Of a DNA stretch of 59,784 bases, positions 45,600 to 53,632 are shown in pieces. Each line of letters starts with the position of its first letter. The first letter of the stretch is position 1. The position numbers were made by a program, and so were the translations under genes. This DNA is from JACIWG01 sp049969935 (GTDB lineage: Archaea > Thermoproteota > Nitrososphaeria > JACIWG01), in NCBI GenBank assembly GCA_049969935.1, contig JBMFNX010000006.1, positions 1 through 59,784 of the forward strand, written 5' to 3'. The notes under the pieces are model-generated. The model ran no database searches. It saw nothing but the letters and a program-made list of their open reading frames with translations, and had not been told where the DNA came from.

Positions 45600-46075
45600 G
45601 GTCTTAAGTTAACATTACCCTGTCTCTTTAGGAAAAAGTGAGCAAGAAGGTAAACGAACAGAGGTTGAGAGTTTATGATTGGTGTGACCTCAGTAACTTC
45701 TCCATAGCTTAATGCATAAAGTCAAAAATCCATGCAAGTGCCATCAATACACCTGTAGTAAACATTAACTTAAAATCCTCAAATCTTATTAGTCTCCATT
45801 GTTCCCAATATAGGTTCATTTGAAATATTTAATCCAATTTTCTTATAGGGTCACCTAAACTTCCTAATATAACACCCAATAATGGAAGTATTATCTAAGG
45901 TGTCTTCTCGAATACTATTTTTGCTAATGCTTGTTTCAATTACTATTACACCAATTATGATCGACAATTCCTATCCAAATTTTTGATGAAGGCTTCTCTG
46001 AAAGAATCATTACAGCAAATATTGCTGTAATAATCGGTTGGAGGGGTGTGACTGCGTAAGTAACACTTCTAAAAA
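45600..46075 (-). pseudogene. DMT/EamA-family transporter remnant
   Basis: Minus-strand pieces in changing frames read VTYAVTPLQPIITAIFAVMI and SEKPSSKIWIGIV, PLLGVILGSLGDPIRK, then LAWIFDFYALSYGEVTEVTP and NSQPLFVYLLAHFFLKRQ. These are the repeated helices and LsEkps.kiwiGi signature of drug/metabolite transporters. At least three frameshifts and the missing N- and C-termini make it dead. Its upstream region holds the second copy of the 18-base operator at 46123. Confidence 0.65.
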
Positions 46076-46122
46076 ATGTTTTAGACGGAATCTTAATATA
46101 GATATATAAATCATAGAGGTGT

Positions 46123-46140
46123 TATCAAGCTTGATATCAA
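46123..46140 (-). promoter_or_regulatory. Second copy of the palindromic operator
   Basis: TATCAAGCTTGATATCAA is the exact reverse complement of the site at 41182-41199. It lies about 50 bases upstream of the DMT transporter remnant, with TATA-like TTTATATATC between the two. The operator has outlived the gene it probably controlled. Confidence 0.55.
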
Positions 46141-46277
46141 ACTTGAATCTTTTGAACAAGCGTCCATTCCACTTATAATAGTTAACCATTATCATTTAAA
46201 ATAAATTTTTTTATAAAATGATTAGTTATTTTTGTCCTTGAGCTATATAATTTTTTTCAACAAAAGTCATAAAAGGT

Positions 46278-46610
46278 ATGACATACAACGAACTAGTTTC
46301 AGAAAAGCAGTTGAAAAACAAAAGTATTCAAATTATAAATTATAGTCTCTCATTTTTAGGAGAAAATGCTAAAAATGCTATATTCTACCTCTTCATGAAA
46401 AATAAGAAATTAAACACAGTAGAAGATATAATTGATTATATTGATGAATTTGAGGAATTTATAATAGGTGTCTTTGGTTATGGTGCTACATTTATTCTCC
46501 CGATTATGATAAACCAACTTTATAACCAGTTTAATGTAGAACCACATTCTTTCGCACAATTAAGTCTTGCTAAAGCAATAAAAGATATAAAGCAAAGGAT
46601 GGTACAATAG
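46278..46610 (+). CDS. NitrOD5-like helical domain protein
   Basis: A 110-residue all-helical protein. The pattern LSFLGENAKNAIFYLFMKN, then a VEDIIDYIDEFEEFIIGVFG segment and YGATFILPIMINQLYNQF matches the NitrOD5-type archaeal output domain (LGE...AIY...L, FG.GA..I...I...LY). That domain is a C-terminal output module in archaeal signalling proteins, and here it stands alone. The assignment rests on pattern memory, so it is tentative. Confidence 0.5.
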   Translation: MTYNELVSEKQLKNKSIQIINYSLSFLGENAKNAIFYLFMKNKKLNTVEDIIDYIDEFEEFIIGVFGYGATFILPIMINQLYNQFNVEPHSFAQLSLAKAIKDIKQRMVQ

Positions 46611-46670
46611 TTTAGTATAACCACTTTATCTAAAAAATTTTATATACGGTTCTAGATAATATTGTCTTGA

Positions 46671-47225
46671 ATGAATAAAGTCGATACACAATATTTGTTA
46701 GGTATTGTAGATAGTCTTGGCCACTTCTCAATATTTACTTACAAAAATTACTCTTATCCAAAATTTGTTGTATATACACAGAACAGGCATATAGCAAATT
46801 TGCTATATTCATTCTTTAACATTGGAAAAATTACTGTTAAAACTAAAAGTAGGAAAAAACCAATTTACATATATTCTGTTACTAAATATGATGAACTAAA
46901 GAAGGTTGTAAACTTCTTCGAAAGGCATAGGTTGCAGATTAAATATCATGAATTTATTAAATTCAAAGAATTTCTTAACAGATGGCATCCAAAAGTTCAA
47001 AAAAGAAGTAGAGAAGAAAGTATTAAAGCACTTGAGAAAGCAGTAACCATGTATAAGGAGGGGGTTCCTGTAAAAGAAATTGTCTCAAAAACAGGAGTAA
47101 GTTTAAACAGATTATACATTATACTGAAGGCATATAATCTAAAAAGATACAATAAGGTAGAAAATGCTAGTGATATTGTTTATCCTATATTAAAAAATAG
47201 ATGCTATCCTTCAACAATTTCGTAG
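46671..47225 (+). CDS. LAGLIDADG-like domain fused to helix-turn-helix (domesticated endonuclease candidate)
   Basis: A 184-residue protein. Residues 7-105 resemble a single LAGLIDADG unit: the helix YLLGIVDSLGHFSIF, the strand pair KFVVYTQNRHIANLLY, IGKITVKTKSRKKPIYIYSV and FFERHRLQIKYHEFIKFKEF. In the motif the catalytic acid (8th residue of LAGLIDADG) is Leu16, so cleavage is probably lost. Residues 123-160 form a resolvase-type HTH (MYKEGVPVKEIVSKTGVSLN). Together this is the layout of WhiA-type regulators. TATA-like TTTTATATAC lies 30 bases before ATG. The 3' end overlaps the convergent OsmC gene by 22 bases. Confidence 0.65.
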   Translation: MNKVDTQYLLGIVDSLGHFSIFTYKNYSYPKFVVYTQNRHIANLLYSFFNIGKITVKTKSRKKPIYIYSVTKYDELKKVVNFFERHRLQIKYHEFIKFKEFLNRWHPKVQKRSREESIKALEKAVTMYKEGVPVKEIVSKTGVSLNRLYIILKAYNLKRYNKVENASDIVYPILKNRCYPSTIS

Positions 47226-47638
47226 GAAGTTAATATTTTAGCAACCTGCCTCAACATACCTCCAACAGAACAATACTTTTCATGAGAAAGTTTAATCGCA
47301 CTTTCAACCGCACCTTCATCCAAGCCATGTCCCTTAACAACATATTTCAAATTTATTTCAGTATATATCTTAGGATCTTCATCCCGCCTTATACCAGTAA
47401 CCTCTACACTTAATCCAGTAATATTCTGTCTCTTTTTCTTAAGAATTAATACAACGTCAATACTACTACAGGCAGCTAAACATGCCAAAAGTGTTTCCAT
47501 TGGAGAAGGTGCAGTTCCTTGTCCTCCCTTTTCAATTGGGACATCGAAAAAGATTGTGTTACCTCTTTCGTTTTTGCCTACAAATTTTAATTCACCCAAC
47601 CAATCTAATTTCATTTTTTTAATTTCAGGCATAGACAA
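47204..47638 (-). CDS. OsmC-family peroxiredoxin-like protein
   Basis: A 144-residue OsmC/Ohr-fold protein. The first reactive Cys lies in SPMETLLACLAACSSIDVVL and the second in HEKYCSVGGMLRQVA, the pair that reduces organic hydroperoxides in Ohr/OsmC. The spacing and the YhfA-like end (LTSYEIVEG) favour the general OsmC rather than the Ohr branch. It overlaps the HTH protein's end tail to tail. Confidence 0.88.
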   Translation of the reverse strand: MSMPEIKKMKLDWLGELKFVGKNERGNTIFFDVPIEKGGQGTAPSPMETLLACLAACSSIDVVLILKKKRQNITGLSVEVTGIRRDEDPKIYTEINLKYVVKGHGLDEGAVESAIKLSHEKYCSVGGMLRQVAKILTSYEIVEG

Positions 47639-47708
47639 TCCCTCTTTTCACGTCTATAAAAATATTGTTTAAAGTAGTAAATGATAGAAAAGGTTCATAT
47701 TTATGAAC

Positions 47709-48650
47709 TTAAATCAATTTTATACCGCAATTTGGACAGAATTTGGGTGTTGTTGGAAGGTTTCTTAAGTCTGTTCCACAGTTTGGGCAGAAGTTTATTT
47801 TTGCTGGTGTTGTTGATGTTATGGCCACGCTTGGGGTTGGTGTTGTAGGTTGTTGTGTTTGTTGAGTTGGTTGTGTTGGTGCTGGTTGGGGTTGCATTAT
47901 TGGTGGTATTATGACCATTCCTGCTCCTAGTGCTGCTCCTGGTGATTTTGATAGTGATTCTGCTACTGATTTTGCTGTGTCCATTTGTAGGACTGTTGTT
48001 GTTGCCCCTGTCTGTTTTAGCCAGAATAGTCTTTCTCTGTATTCTGGTGTTGTGTCTATTCCCTCGAATTTTAGGTCTATTAGTTGTATTCCAATTCTTG
48101 CAAGCTCTTCTGTTAGTGCTGTTTTTACTTTGAAGGAAACTTCTTCTAGTTTGCTGAATACTGTTACTAGGTCATATTTTGATAGTTGTGAAATTAGCCT
48201 TTCATTCATGTAGCCTCTTAGAAATTCGTTTACTTGTGGTGTTTCGAAGACACTTTGGCCTCCGACAACTTCCATTACAAAGATTTTTGGGTCTGAGATT
48301 TTGAACCAGTATGATCCGAAGAATTTTAGTGGTGCTAGGTCTGTAGTCTGTCCACTTGCCCCATAAAGTCCCTTAAACTGTTTTGTTGAAACAAATATTA
48401 TGTCTGCTGTGAAGGGGGACCTATCGTAGCCTACTATTCGACTTAATATGCTTGTTAAAAGTGGAAGATTTTGTGTTGTTATAGTATGTCTTCCAGCTTG
48501 GAAAACATCGTAGGCTTTTCCATCTCTAAAAAATACTGCAACTTGGTATTCTCTTACAATAAGTTGGCTGCCCCACGTTATCATATTTTTAGGATACTTG
48601 TATACTATATCGTTTTCATCTTGAGTTGACCATTCTATAACTTCTGGCAT
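47709..48650 (-). CDS. SPFH/virion-core-like protein with C-terminal double zinc ribbon
   Basis: A 313-residue protein. The start MPEVIEWSTQDENDIVYKYP and IVREYQVAVFFRDGKAYDVF is the 'SPFH domain/YdjI-like' beginning; the middle (FKVKTALTEELARIGIQLID) is the band-7 helical region. After a Pro/Gln/Thr-rich linker (240-285) come two zinc knuckles (FCPNCGTDL and KFCPNCGIKL). No transmembrane segment is present. Proteins of this class assemble at membranes or stress foci. Its start overlaps the stop of the helical partner gene upstream. Confidence 0.85.
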   Translation of the reverse strand: MPEVIEWSTQDENDIVYKYPKNMITWGSQLIVREYQVAVFFRDGKAYDVFQAGRHTITTQNLPLLTSILSRIVGYDRSPFTADIIFVSTKQFKGLYGASGQTTDLAPLKFFGSYWFKISDPKIFVMEVVGGQSVFETPQVNEFLRGYMNERLISQLSKYDLVTVFSKLEEVSFKVKTALTEELARIGIQLIDLKFEGIDTTPEYRERLFWLKQTGATTTVLQMDTAKSVAESLSKSPGAALGAGMVIIPPIMQPQPAPTQPTQQTQQPTTPTPSVAITSTTPAKINFCPNCGTDLRNLPTTPKFCPNCGIKLI

Positions 48651-49162
48651 TATTTGCTCACCTCAAAAATAATATTATTTCTTTGATCAAAGACGTTTTC
48701 AAGTTCTAATAACTTTTTTCTAAAATCTTCTAAAGCAACCTTACTATCATTTTGTTTTGAAAGATTTTTTGCAGCCTCCTTTATAGATTTTACATTCTCT
48801 AAAACATTTAAATCATATTCAATCAATTTTTCAAGCTTATCTTCTTTAACCTTAACTGCATCAAAGAATCCGGAATAGCCGTAGCTGGCATGCTCTATTT
48901 TATTAATTAGTCTATCTAGTACAGCAGCCGTTCTGTTTGCAGTAGAAAAAGCGGTTGTCTCATTAGATTCTGCTATTTCCTTAAGAAAATCATTTAGTAT
49001 CATTCTCGCCTCATTCAACTCTTTCACTAAATAATTTCTTATAATCTTGTCAGCTTCCCGTCTAAGCTCCTTTTCCTTGTACCCATGATAGCCTGGAACG
49101 TATGAGATGATTCTTTCCATAAGATTTTGTTCTCCCTTTATCTTATCCATTATATTTTCCAT
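48650..49162 (-). CDS. Helical/coiled-coil protein, partner of the SPFH gene
   Basis: A 170-residue protein, mostly amphipathic helices (residues 25-70 and 105-165) around a central conserved-looking ASYGYSGFFDAVKVKEDKL. I know no characterised function, but a helical protein directly before an SPFH-zinc ribbon gene is a recurrent pair. The one-base overlap of stop and start supports a common mRNA and probably a complex. Confidence 0.6.
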   Translation of the reverse strand: MENIMDKIKGEQNLMERIISYVPGYHGYKEKELRREADKIIRNYLVKELNEARMILNDFLKEIAESNETTAFSTANRTAAVLDRLINKIEHASYGYSGFFDAVKVKEDKLEKLIEYDLNVLENVKSIKEAAKNLSKQNDSKVALEDFRKKLLELENVFDQRNNIIFEVSK

Positions 49163-49223
49163 GCATATCTTATCAAAAATTCTGATTATGCATTATATAA
49201 AGTTTCAAGAAAAATAGAACATT

Positions 49224-50105
49224 TTAGGCACTATGAGCTAATGTTGGGTGAGTATGTTCTATTGGAAGGAACTTCGGATCATAACCTTTTCTAGGAATCA
49301 ACTGTCTGGCTTCACTTGGACAACGATAAACGCACAGTCCACAACCCATACATTTTTCAGAATCAACAAATGCTTTGCCATCAGCATCCCTTAAAATAGC
49401 GTTAAATTTACAGACAGTATAGCATACACCACAATTGTCTAAACCCCTACATTTACTAGGATCTACTGTCGCGTAAAGGGGTCCTGGATAAACTCCTTCG
49501 CCTGCAATAAGTTGGCTTCTTGTAGGCATACAGTATCTTGCGTCACAGTTGCATATAACAAAAGCCCACTTTTTAGCCTTAAAACAGGCAAAAACTTCAT
49601 GAATAAGGTTATGTTCTCTAAAGTCTTTAAGAAGTTTTTTTGCCTCTTCCTTAGAAATATAAACATATTCTTCAGGGTCAGCTGCCTTATATGCTTCTGC
49701 ACCATACATGATAACCATATCAGTAACATAAGGCTCCTCTTTAACACCAATAGCCTTTTTGCAAACACATGGGCCTATAGCAATATGTGTCCCATTTTCA
49801 GGCAAGCTGTCAATCAGACGTAAGGCAGCCTCATGTTCTATAACAACGCCATGTGGCAGGAACCATAAAAGTTTTCCAGTAACCTTCAAGAAAAATCTGC
49901 CTGGTCTGGTACCATTCAAAAACCTATTCTTAAGAAGACGGTCTATTATTCTAACAACTGTAGGCTCAATTTTTGCATAAAATGTATGCAACTTTTTCTG
50001 TAAATAGGTTTCATCCCCAAATGCGCCGTTTTGAAAAATGTGTGCAAAGACAATAAATGAAAATAGTGTTGAGTATGTTAATAGTAAATGCATAGGACAA
50101 TGCAT
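49224..50105 (-). CDS. 4Fe-4S dicluster protein with N-terminal Cys-rich domain
   Basis: A 293-residue protein. The C-terminal ferredoxin domain has CRGLDNCGVCYTVCKF and CMGCGLCVYRCPSEA, two complete 4Fe-4S clusters. The middle region has IGPCVCKKAIG and FVICNCDARYCMPTRS, extra Cys that may bind another metal. An N-terminal hydrophobic stretch (LLLTYSTLFSFIVFAHIF) is a possible membrane anchor. It is an electron-transfer or reductase-type protein of unknown partner. Confidence 0.75.
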   Translation of the reverse strand: MHCPMHLLLTYSTLFSFIVFAHIFQNGAFGDETYLQKKLHTFYAKIEPTVVRIIDRLLKNRFLNGTRPGRFFLKVTGKLLWFLPHGVVIEHEAALRLIDSLPENGTHIAIGPCVCKKAIGVKEEPYVTDMVIMYGAEAYKAADPEEYVYISKEEAKKLLKDFREHNLIHEVFACFKAKKWAFVICNCDARYCMPTRSQLIAGEGVYPGPLYATVDPSKCRGLDNCGVCYTVCKFNAILRDADGKAFVDSEKCMGCGLCVYRCPSEARQLIPRKGYDPKFLPIEHTHPTLAHSA

Positions 50106-50138
50106 CCACTATAACATTTTTAACCTTTACCTTTACTG

Positions 50139-50486
50139 CTAGGCAAATTTTATACTTAAAAGTGCTAGTATCGCTCCAACAAAAATAGCTACACTAATGT
50201 TAAGCATAAAATTTCCAGTAAACATATCAAATAAGAGCGCCAAGCCCAGCGAAAGAACTACGTAGCCCCATAAAATCATATAATTTCTTTCATTTTTCAA
50301 GACAACAGCCTTATAGAAAAATGAGTAAACTAACGTGTAGACACCTAAACCGGTTAAAATTATACTTAAGTAAATTTCAAAATTAACAAATATATTTCCA
50401 AAATACAGTATGCTACAAAAAGCAATCAATATAACAAATAATAGTGTTCCATATAAGCCATACTTCGGTCTACTAGTTTTTGACAT
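50139..50486 (-). CDS. Small integral membrane protein
   Basis: A 115-residue protein with four hydrophobic helices (YGTLLFVILIAFCSILYF; YLSIILTGLGVYTLVYSF; MILWGYVVLSLGLALLF; ISVAIFVGAILALLSI). No family recognised. It precedes the Fe-S protein on the same strand by about 30 bases and could be its membrane partner, an inference from position only. Confidence 0.55.
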   Translation of the reverse strand: MSKTSRPKYGLYGTLLFVILIAFCSILYFGNIFVNFEIYLSIILTGLGVYTLVYSFFYKAVVLKNERNYMILWGYVVLSLGLALLFDMFTGNFMLNISVAIFVGAILALLSIKFA

Positions 50487-50581
50487 AGCTTTTGAAAAAT
50501 TAAGGTGGTATATATGCTTTATATTCTAGTAAGTTATTGAATATTAAAGTAATGATGTAAATCCCAATATGAAAAGAAAAG

Positions 50582-50590
50582 TTTATATAT
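50582..50590 (+). promoter_or_regulatory. TATA box of the orphan RNA gene
   Basis: TTTATATAT is centred about 26-28 bases before the AACGGGG at 50611, the point where the composition changes from AT-rich to GC-rich, so transcription should start there. Confidence 0.55.
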
Positions 50591-50611
50591 ATGCATAATA
50601 TATTATTATTA

Positions 50612-50746
50612 ACGGGGCTGATGGCCCTGGAGGTGAGTCCCTTATGATGGGATTGCCTTCAAAGGCTATTGGCTCCACTGGATCCTCAGCAAACCTGAGC
50701 TAGGTGACACTCCTCCTCCAATGCACTAACCAAACCAATTTTTTTT
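50612..50746 (+). ncRNA. Unidentified structured RNA gene
   Basis: A GC-rich block of about 110 bases in AT-rich DNA, with a TATA box in front and a T8 run (50739-50746) at the end, and no open frame. Visible stems: GGGC/GCCC with loop TGATG (50614-50626), TCCC/GGGA (50638-50652), GCCTT/AAGGC (50655-50665) and CTCAG/CTGAG (50685-50699). A long-range TGGAGG (50628-) to CCTCCA (50715-50720) pairing would enclose them as a multi-branched RNA. It is not a tRNA, 5S, RNase P or SRP RNA by the motifs I know. The UGAUG loops recall C boxes, but the spacing does not fit C/D RNAs. No gene follows on this strand, so a riboswitch is unlikely. Confidence 0.6.
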
Positions 50747-50773
50747 AAAAAAAATGGTGGAATTCGAGGTATG

Positions 50774-51370
50774 CTATTCTATCTTTATTGGTTCACCCTT
50801 AGGCTTTTCCTCCTTCTTGGGTAATGTCACTTCAAGAATACCGTTGCGATAGGATGATTTAGCTTTCTTGGGGTCTACTTTTGCAGGCAAGTCTACTTCT
50901 TTATAGTATTTTCTCTGTGGTGTGTCAACTGAAATGGTCAAAGATGTTTCTGTACCATGTAATTTTATATCCTCTTTCTCTACACCTGGGAGTTCTGCAA
51001 TAACCTTTACTTCACCATTCGTTGTCATAACGTCCACGATCGGTTCCCTTTCAACCTTGAAGTCAATGCTTGGCCTACCTGGGCCTGCTCCTACCTTAAG
51101 GTTCCCGAAAGTTCTCACCTGAGGCTTTCCATCAGGACCTATTGTTACACTGTATCCGTAAACGAATGGACCCCACTCTTTAACCTTGCTTCCATCTGGT
51201 AACGTCCTTTCTCTAACAAGCTCCTTTGGCACCATTTCACTTAGAGCCCTGAACTCACGTTCCATTTCCTCTTCTATTTCCTTAAAGAATTCGTCGATAT
51301 CTTCAAAAAACCAGCCTCTGAATGAGGGCCAACGTCTTCTCCTAAATGGACTCCACCAGTCTTCGCTCAT
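50774..51370 (-). CDS. hsp20: Hsp20/alpha-crystallin small heat-shock protein
   Basis: An approximately 198-residue chaperone that holds unfolding proteins. The N-terminal arm is Trp/Arg-rich (DWWSPFRRRRWPSF). The alpha-crystallin domain begins at VDVMTTNGEVKVIAELPGV and ends with RNGILEVTLPKKEE, and the C-terminal IxV-type tail PIKIE follows. ATG 51370 (MSEDWWSPF) fits the family better than 51379. Confidence 0.93.
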   Translation of the reverse strand: MSEDWWSPFRRRRWPSFRGWFFEDIDEFFKEIEEEMEREFRALSEMVPKELVRERTLPDGSKVKEWGPFVYGYSVTIGPDGKPQVRTFGNLKVGAGPGRPSIDFKVEREPIVDVMTTNGEVKVIAELPGVEKEDIKLHGTETSLTISVDTPQRKYYKEVDLPAKVDPKKAKSSYRNGILEVTLPKKEEKPKGEPIKIE

Positions 51371-51421
51371 AAAAATCACCTAAAAAATTAAGAAAACAAG
51401 CTTTTATATAAACATTTTCAT

Positions 51422-52216
51422 CTAAAATAGTTTCACCATATCGTTGACACTTTCCAAAACAAGGTCTGGATAACATTTTTTCGGTATCTTATCTAAATCA
51501 GCTTTACTTGTAACGCCTGTTAGAACAAGAATTGATTTGATACCTGCTCTTTTCGCTGCAATTATATCTGTTTCAACTTTATCTCCGACAATCACAACCT
51601 CACTTTTTCTCAAACCAGAATACTTTAACGCCATTTCTACTATTATTTTAGAAGGTTTACCTATTAAAAATGGCTTTACCTTTGTTGCAGCAGTAATTGC
51701 CGCGGCCATAGCACCTGCACCAGGTCTATAACCGTTTTCTACAGGCAAAATCATATCAAGATTAGTTGCAATAAACTTTGCACCATACTGGATTGCATAG
51801 CATGCTGCCTCTAGACGTTTAAAATTAAATTCAGGGTCAAAGCATGAGACAACAAAATCTGCTTCTCTTGCATGCTCTTCATCAACTACAATGAAACCCT
51901 TTTCTTTAAAAAGAGATTTGAGTGCAGATCCTCCAACAACATAGACTTTATGATTTGGCCCATATTTTTTGTACATATATTCTACTGTCGCCATCCCAGA
52001 AGTATAGAATTCACTTTCTATCGCATCCAATCCCATACTTTTAAAGTGCTCAACATACTCCTTTTGTGACCGGGAAGCATTATTTGTTAAATAGATGATT
52101 TTTAAATTCTTACTTTTTAAATAAGCTATAGTGTCTTTTACACCAGGAATCGGAGTCTTTCCTCTGTATATGCAACCATCTAGGTCAAAAAATATTCCCT
52201 TAACATCACTAAGCAT
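51422..52216 (-). CDS. HAD-superfamily IIA phosphatase (NagD/AraL-like)
   Basis: A 264-residue HAD hydrolase. Motif I GIFFDLDGCIYRG, motif II YLTNNASRS, motif III Lys in LIGKPSKIIVEMALKY and motif IV VGDKVETDIIAAKRAG are all present, with a class IIA cap between II and III. Such enzymes dephosphorylate sugar phosphates or phosphoglycolate. The start at 52216 gives the normal MLSDVKGIFFDLDG. Confidence 0.9.
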   Translation of the reverse strand: MLSDVKGIFFDLDGCIYRGKTPIPGVKDTIAYLKSKNLKIIYLTNNASRSQKEYVEHFKSMGLDAIESEFYTSGMATVEYMYKKYGPNHKVYVVGGSALKSLFKEKGFIVVDEEHAREADFVVSCFDPEFNFKRLEAACYAIQYGAKFIATNLDMILPVENGYRPGAGAMAAAITAATKVKPFLIGKPSKIIVEMALKYSGLRKSEVVIVGDKVETDIIAAKRAGIKSILVLTGVTSKADLDKIPKKCYPDLVLESVNDMVKLF

Positions 52217-52251
52217 GTCTAAGCACCCTAGGGAACACGTATATTAAAATT

Positions 52252-52282
52252 GTAGACACTCTAGTTAGGTAGAAGTGTCTAC
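52252..52282. repeat. Inverted repeat with GTAGACAC half-sites
   Basis: GTAGACACT (52252-52260) and AGTGTCTAC (52274-52282) are perfect arms 13 bases apart, between the divergent HAD and polyprenol-kinase genes. The half-site GTAGACAC recurs in the palindrome at 57641-57658, so it may be a regulator's site. A hairpin is the alternative. Confidence 0.4.
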
Positions 52283-52347
52283 TCTTAGTTGAGAGAATAT
52301 TTTTAAAAACTTAAAAATTTATAAACATTCATAAAAAATCTGCTTAC

Positions 52348-52959
52348 ATGGAAGATTTATTCAGCCTAATATTATCTGATTTCATTCTTGCCCTCATCCT
52401 CTTTTCAATAATAATTGTAACAGTATTTATTACAAAAAAGTTTTCCAACATTTGGATAAACAGGAAGATTATTCATCTTTCTGTGGTTCCAGCTGTTTTA
52501 TGCTACATGTATGTTTTCAGTGAACCATATGTCTTCTTTTCATTTGCAATCTTTTTTGTAATATTTCTGATTTTACCTCACGCTAAATCAAAGGAACTAT
52601 CATGGTTTCAGGAAAAGAAAAATTATGGTGAAGTTTTTTTCTGTCTAAGCTTCGCCATACTGGCTATACCATGTTGGGGAAACTGGAGAATTTTAGGTGG
52701 TGTTTCAATGCTTTTTATGGCAGTAGGAGATTCTGTTACTGGAATTGTTAGGTCACGTTTTCTAAAAAATAGGGGAAAACATTGGTCCGGCAGTGTAGCC
52801 ATGCTTGTCACATGCCTTACGATAGGCGCTTTCTTTTTAGGCTATAAGGGAATAATACTTTCCATAATTGCCACATTACTAGAATATCAGCCTTGGATTG
52901 ACGATAATCTTACAGTCCCACTTCTAACTACTGTGTTTGGAGCAATATTACCCATATAA
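52348..52959 (+). CDS. Dolichol/diacylglycerol kinase-like membrane protein (CTP-dependent)
   Basis: A 203-residue membrane protein with five or six helices. The signature RKIIHLSVVPAVLCYM, then GDSVTGIVRSRFLKNRGKHW (GDs..g..r motif, Lys) and the late WIDDNLTVPLLTTVFGA place it in the SEC59/DGK1 CTP-transferring kinase group. In archaea such enzymes probably recycle the polyprenol lipid carrier for glycosylation. Its own promoter sits in the AT-rich 52290-52330 region. Confidence 0.82.
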   Translation: MEDLFSLILSDFILALILFSIIIVTVFITKKFSNIWINRKIIHLSVVPAVLCYMYVFSEPYVFFSFAIFFVIFLILPHAKSKELSWFQEKKNYGEVFFCLSFAILAIPCWGNWRILGGVSMLFMAVGDSVTGIVRSRFLKNRGKHWSGSVAMLVTCLTIGAFFLGYKGIILSIIATLLEYQPWIDDNLTVPLLTTVFGAILPI

Positions 52960-53008
52960 TTTAAATTTCCCATAATCTTTGGCTTATGAAGAGGTAGAAT
53001 TATTAAAA

Positions 53009-53632
53009 ATGAATTGTATACTTTTTATTAGACATGGTGAAAGTGAAAGTAATGTTAAACATGTTATAAGCCATGATCCTGAAATTTATCCATTAACTGA
53101 AAAGGGTGTTGAACAGAGTAAACTTGTTGGAAATGGGCTGAAGAATTTGAATTTAGACGCTATATACTCTAGTCCAATTTTAAGATGTAGGCAAACAGCC
53201 CAGATTATAGCCGAATATGTTAAATGTCCTCTCGTCTATGATGAGAGGATTAGGGAAAGATTTTTTGGAAATTTTAACAATAGGAGAGTTGAACCATTGG
53301 ATTGGAAAACATTTTTAATCGAGAAAGCATCGAAGGAGAGTGTTGAAGGATGGGATGAAATATATTTTAGAGTGAAAGAGTTGGTAGAGGAAGTTAAAAA
53401 CAAAAATGTTATCATTGTATCACACTATGATATAATAAGAGCCTTTATAGCAAAACAGCTTGGTCTCGAAGACGAATTAAGTGCATGGGGCATCGTGATA
53501 CCGAACGCCAGCCTTTCTATAATATTAAACAATAATGGTTCCTATAAAGTTTCGGCAATAGGAATTCCTCCAGTTGAAGAATTAATAGATAAGGCTGTTG
53601 AAGGTCTTAAAACTGGTAATGTTCGACCCTGA
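53009..53632 (+). CDS. Histidine phosphatase family protein (phosphoglycerate mutase-like)
   Basis: A 207-residue protein with CILFIRHGESESNVK (the catalytic RHGE), SSPILRCRQTAQIIAE, the acid RERFFGNF and VSHYDIIRAFIAK (second catalytic His). I start at ATG 53009, four residues before the motif's strand; the TTG at 52979 lies upstream of the likely transcription start set by TAATTTAAATTT. The last 26 bases overlap the rhomboid gene on the other strand. Confidence 0.9.
   Translation: MNCILFIRHGESESNVKHVISHDPEIYPLTEKGVEQSKLVGNGLKNLNLDAIYSSPILRCRQTAQIIAEYVKCPLVYDERIRERFFGNFNNRRVEPLDWKTFLIEKASKESVEGWDEIYFRVKELVEEVKNKNVIIVSHYDIIRAFIAKQLGLEDELSAWGIVIPNASLSIILNNNGSYKVSAIGIPPVEELIDKAVEGLKTGNVRP

Noticed and set aside
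50612..50746. Fluoride, TPP or other riboswitch, or a C/D-box RNA
   Set aside because: Some short strings (GGGCTGATGGCC, UGAUG loops) recall these classes, but spacing and the second halves do not fit, and no plus-strand gene follows the T8 run.
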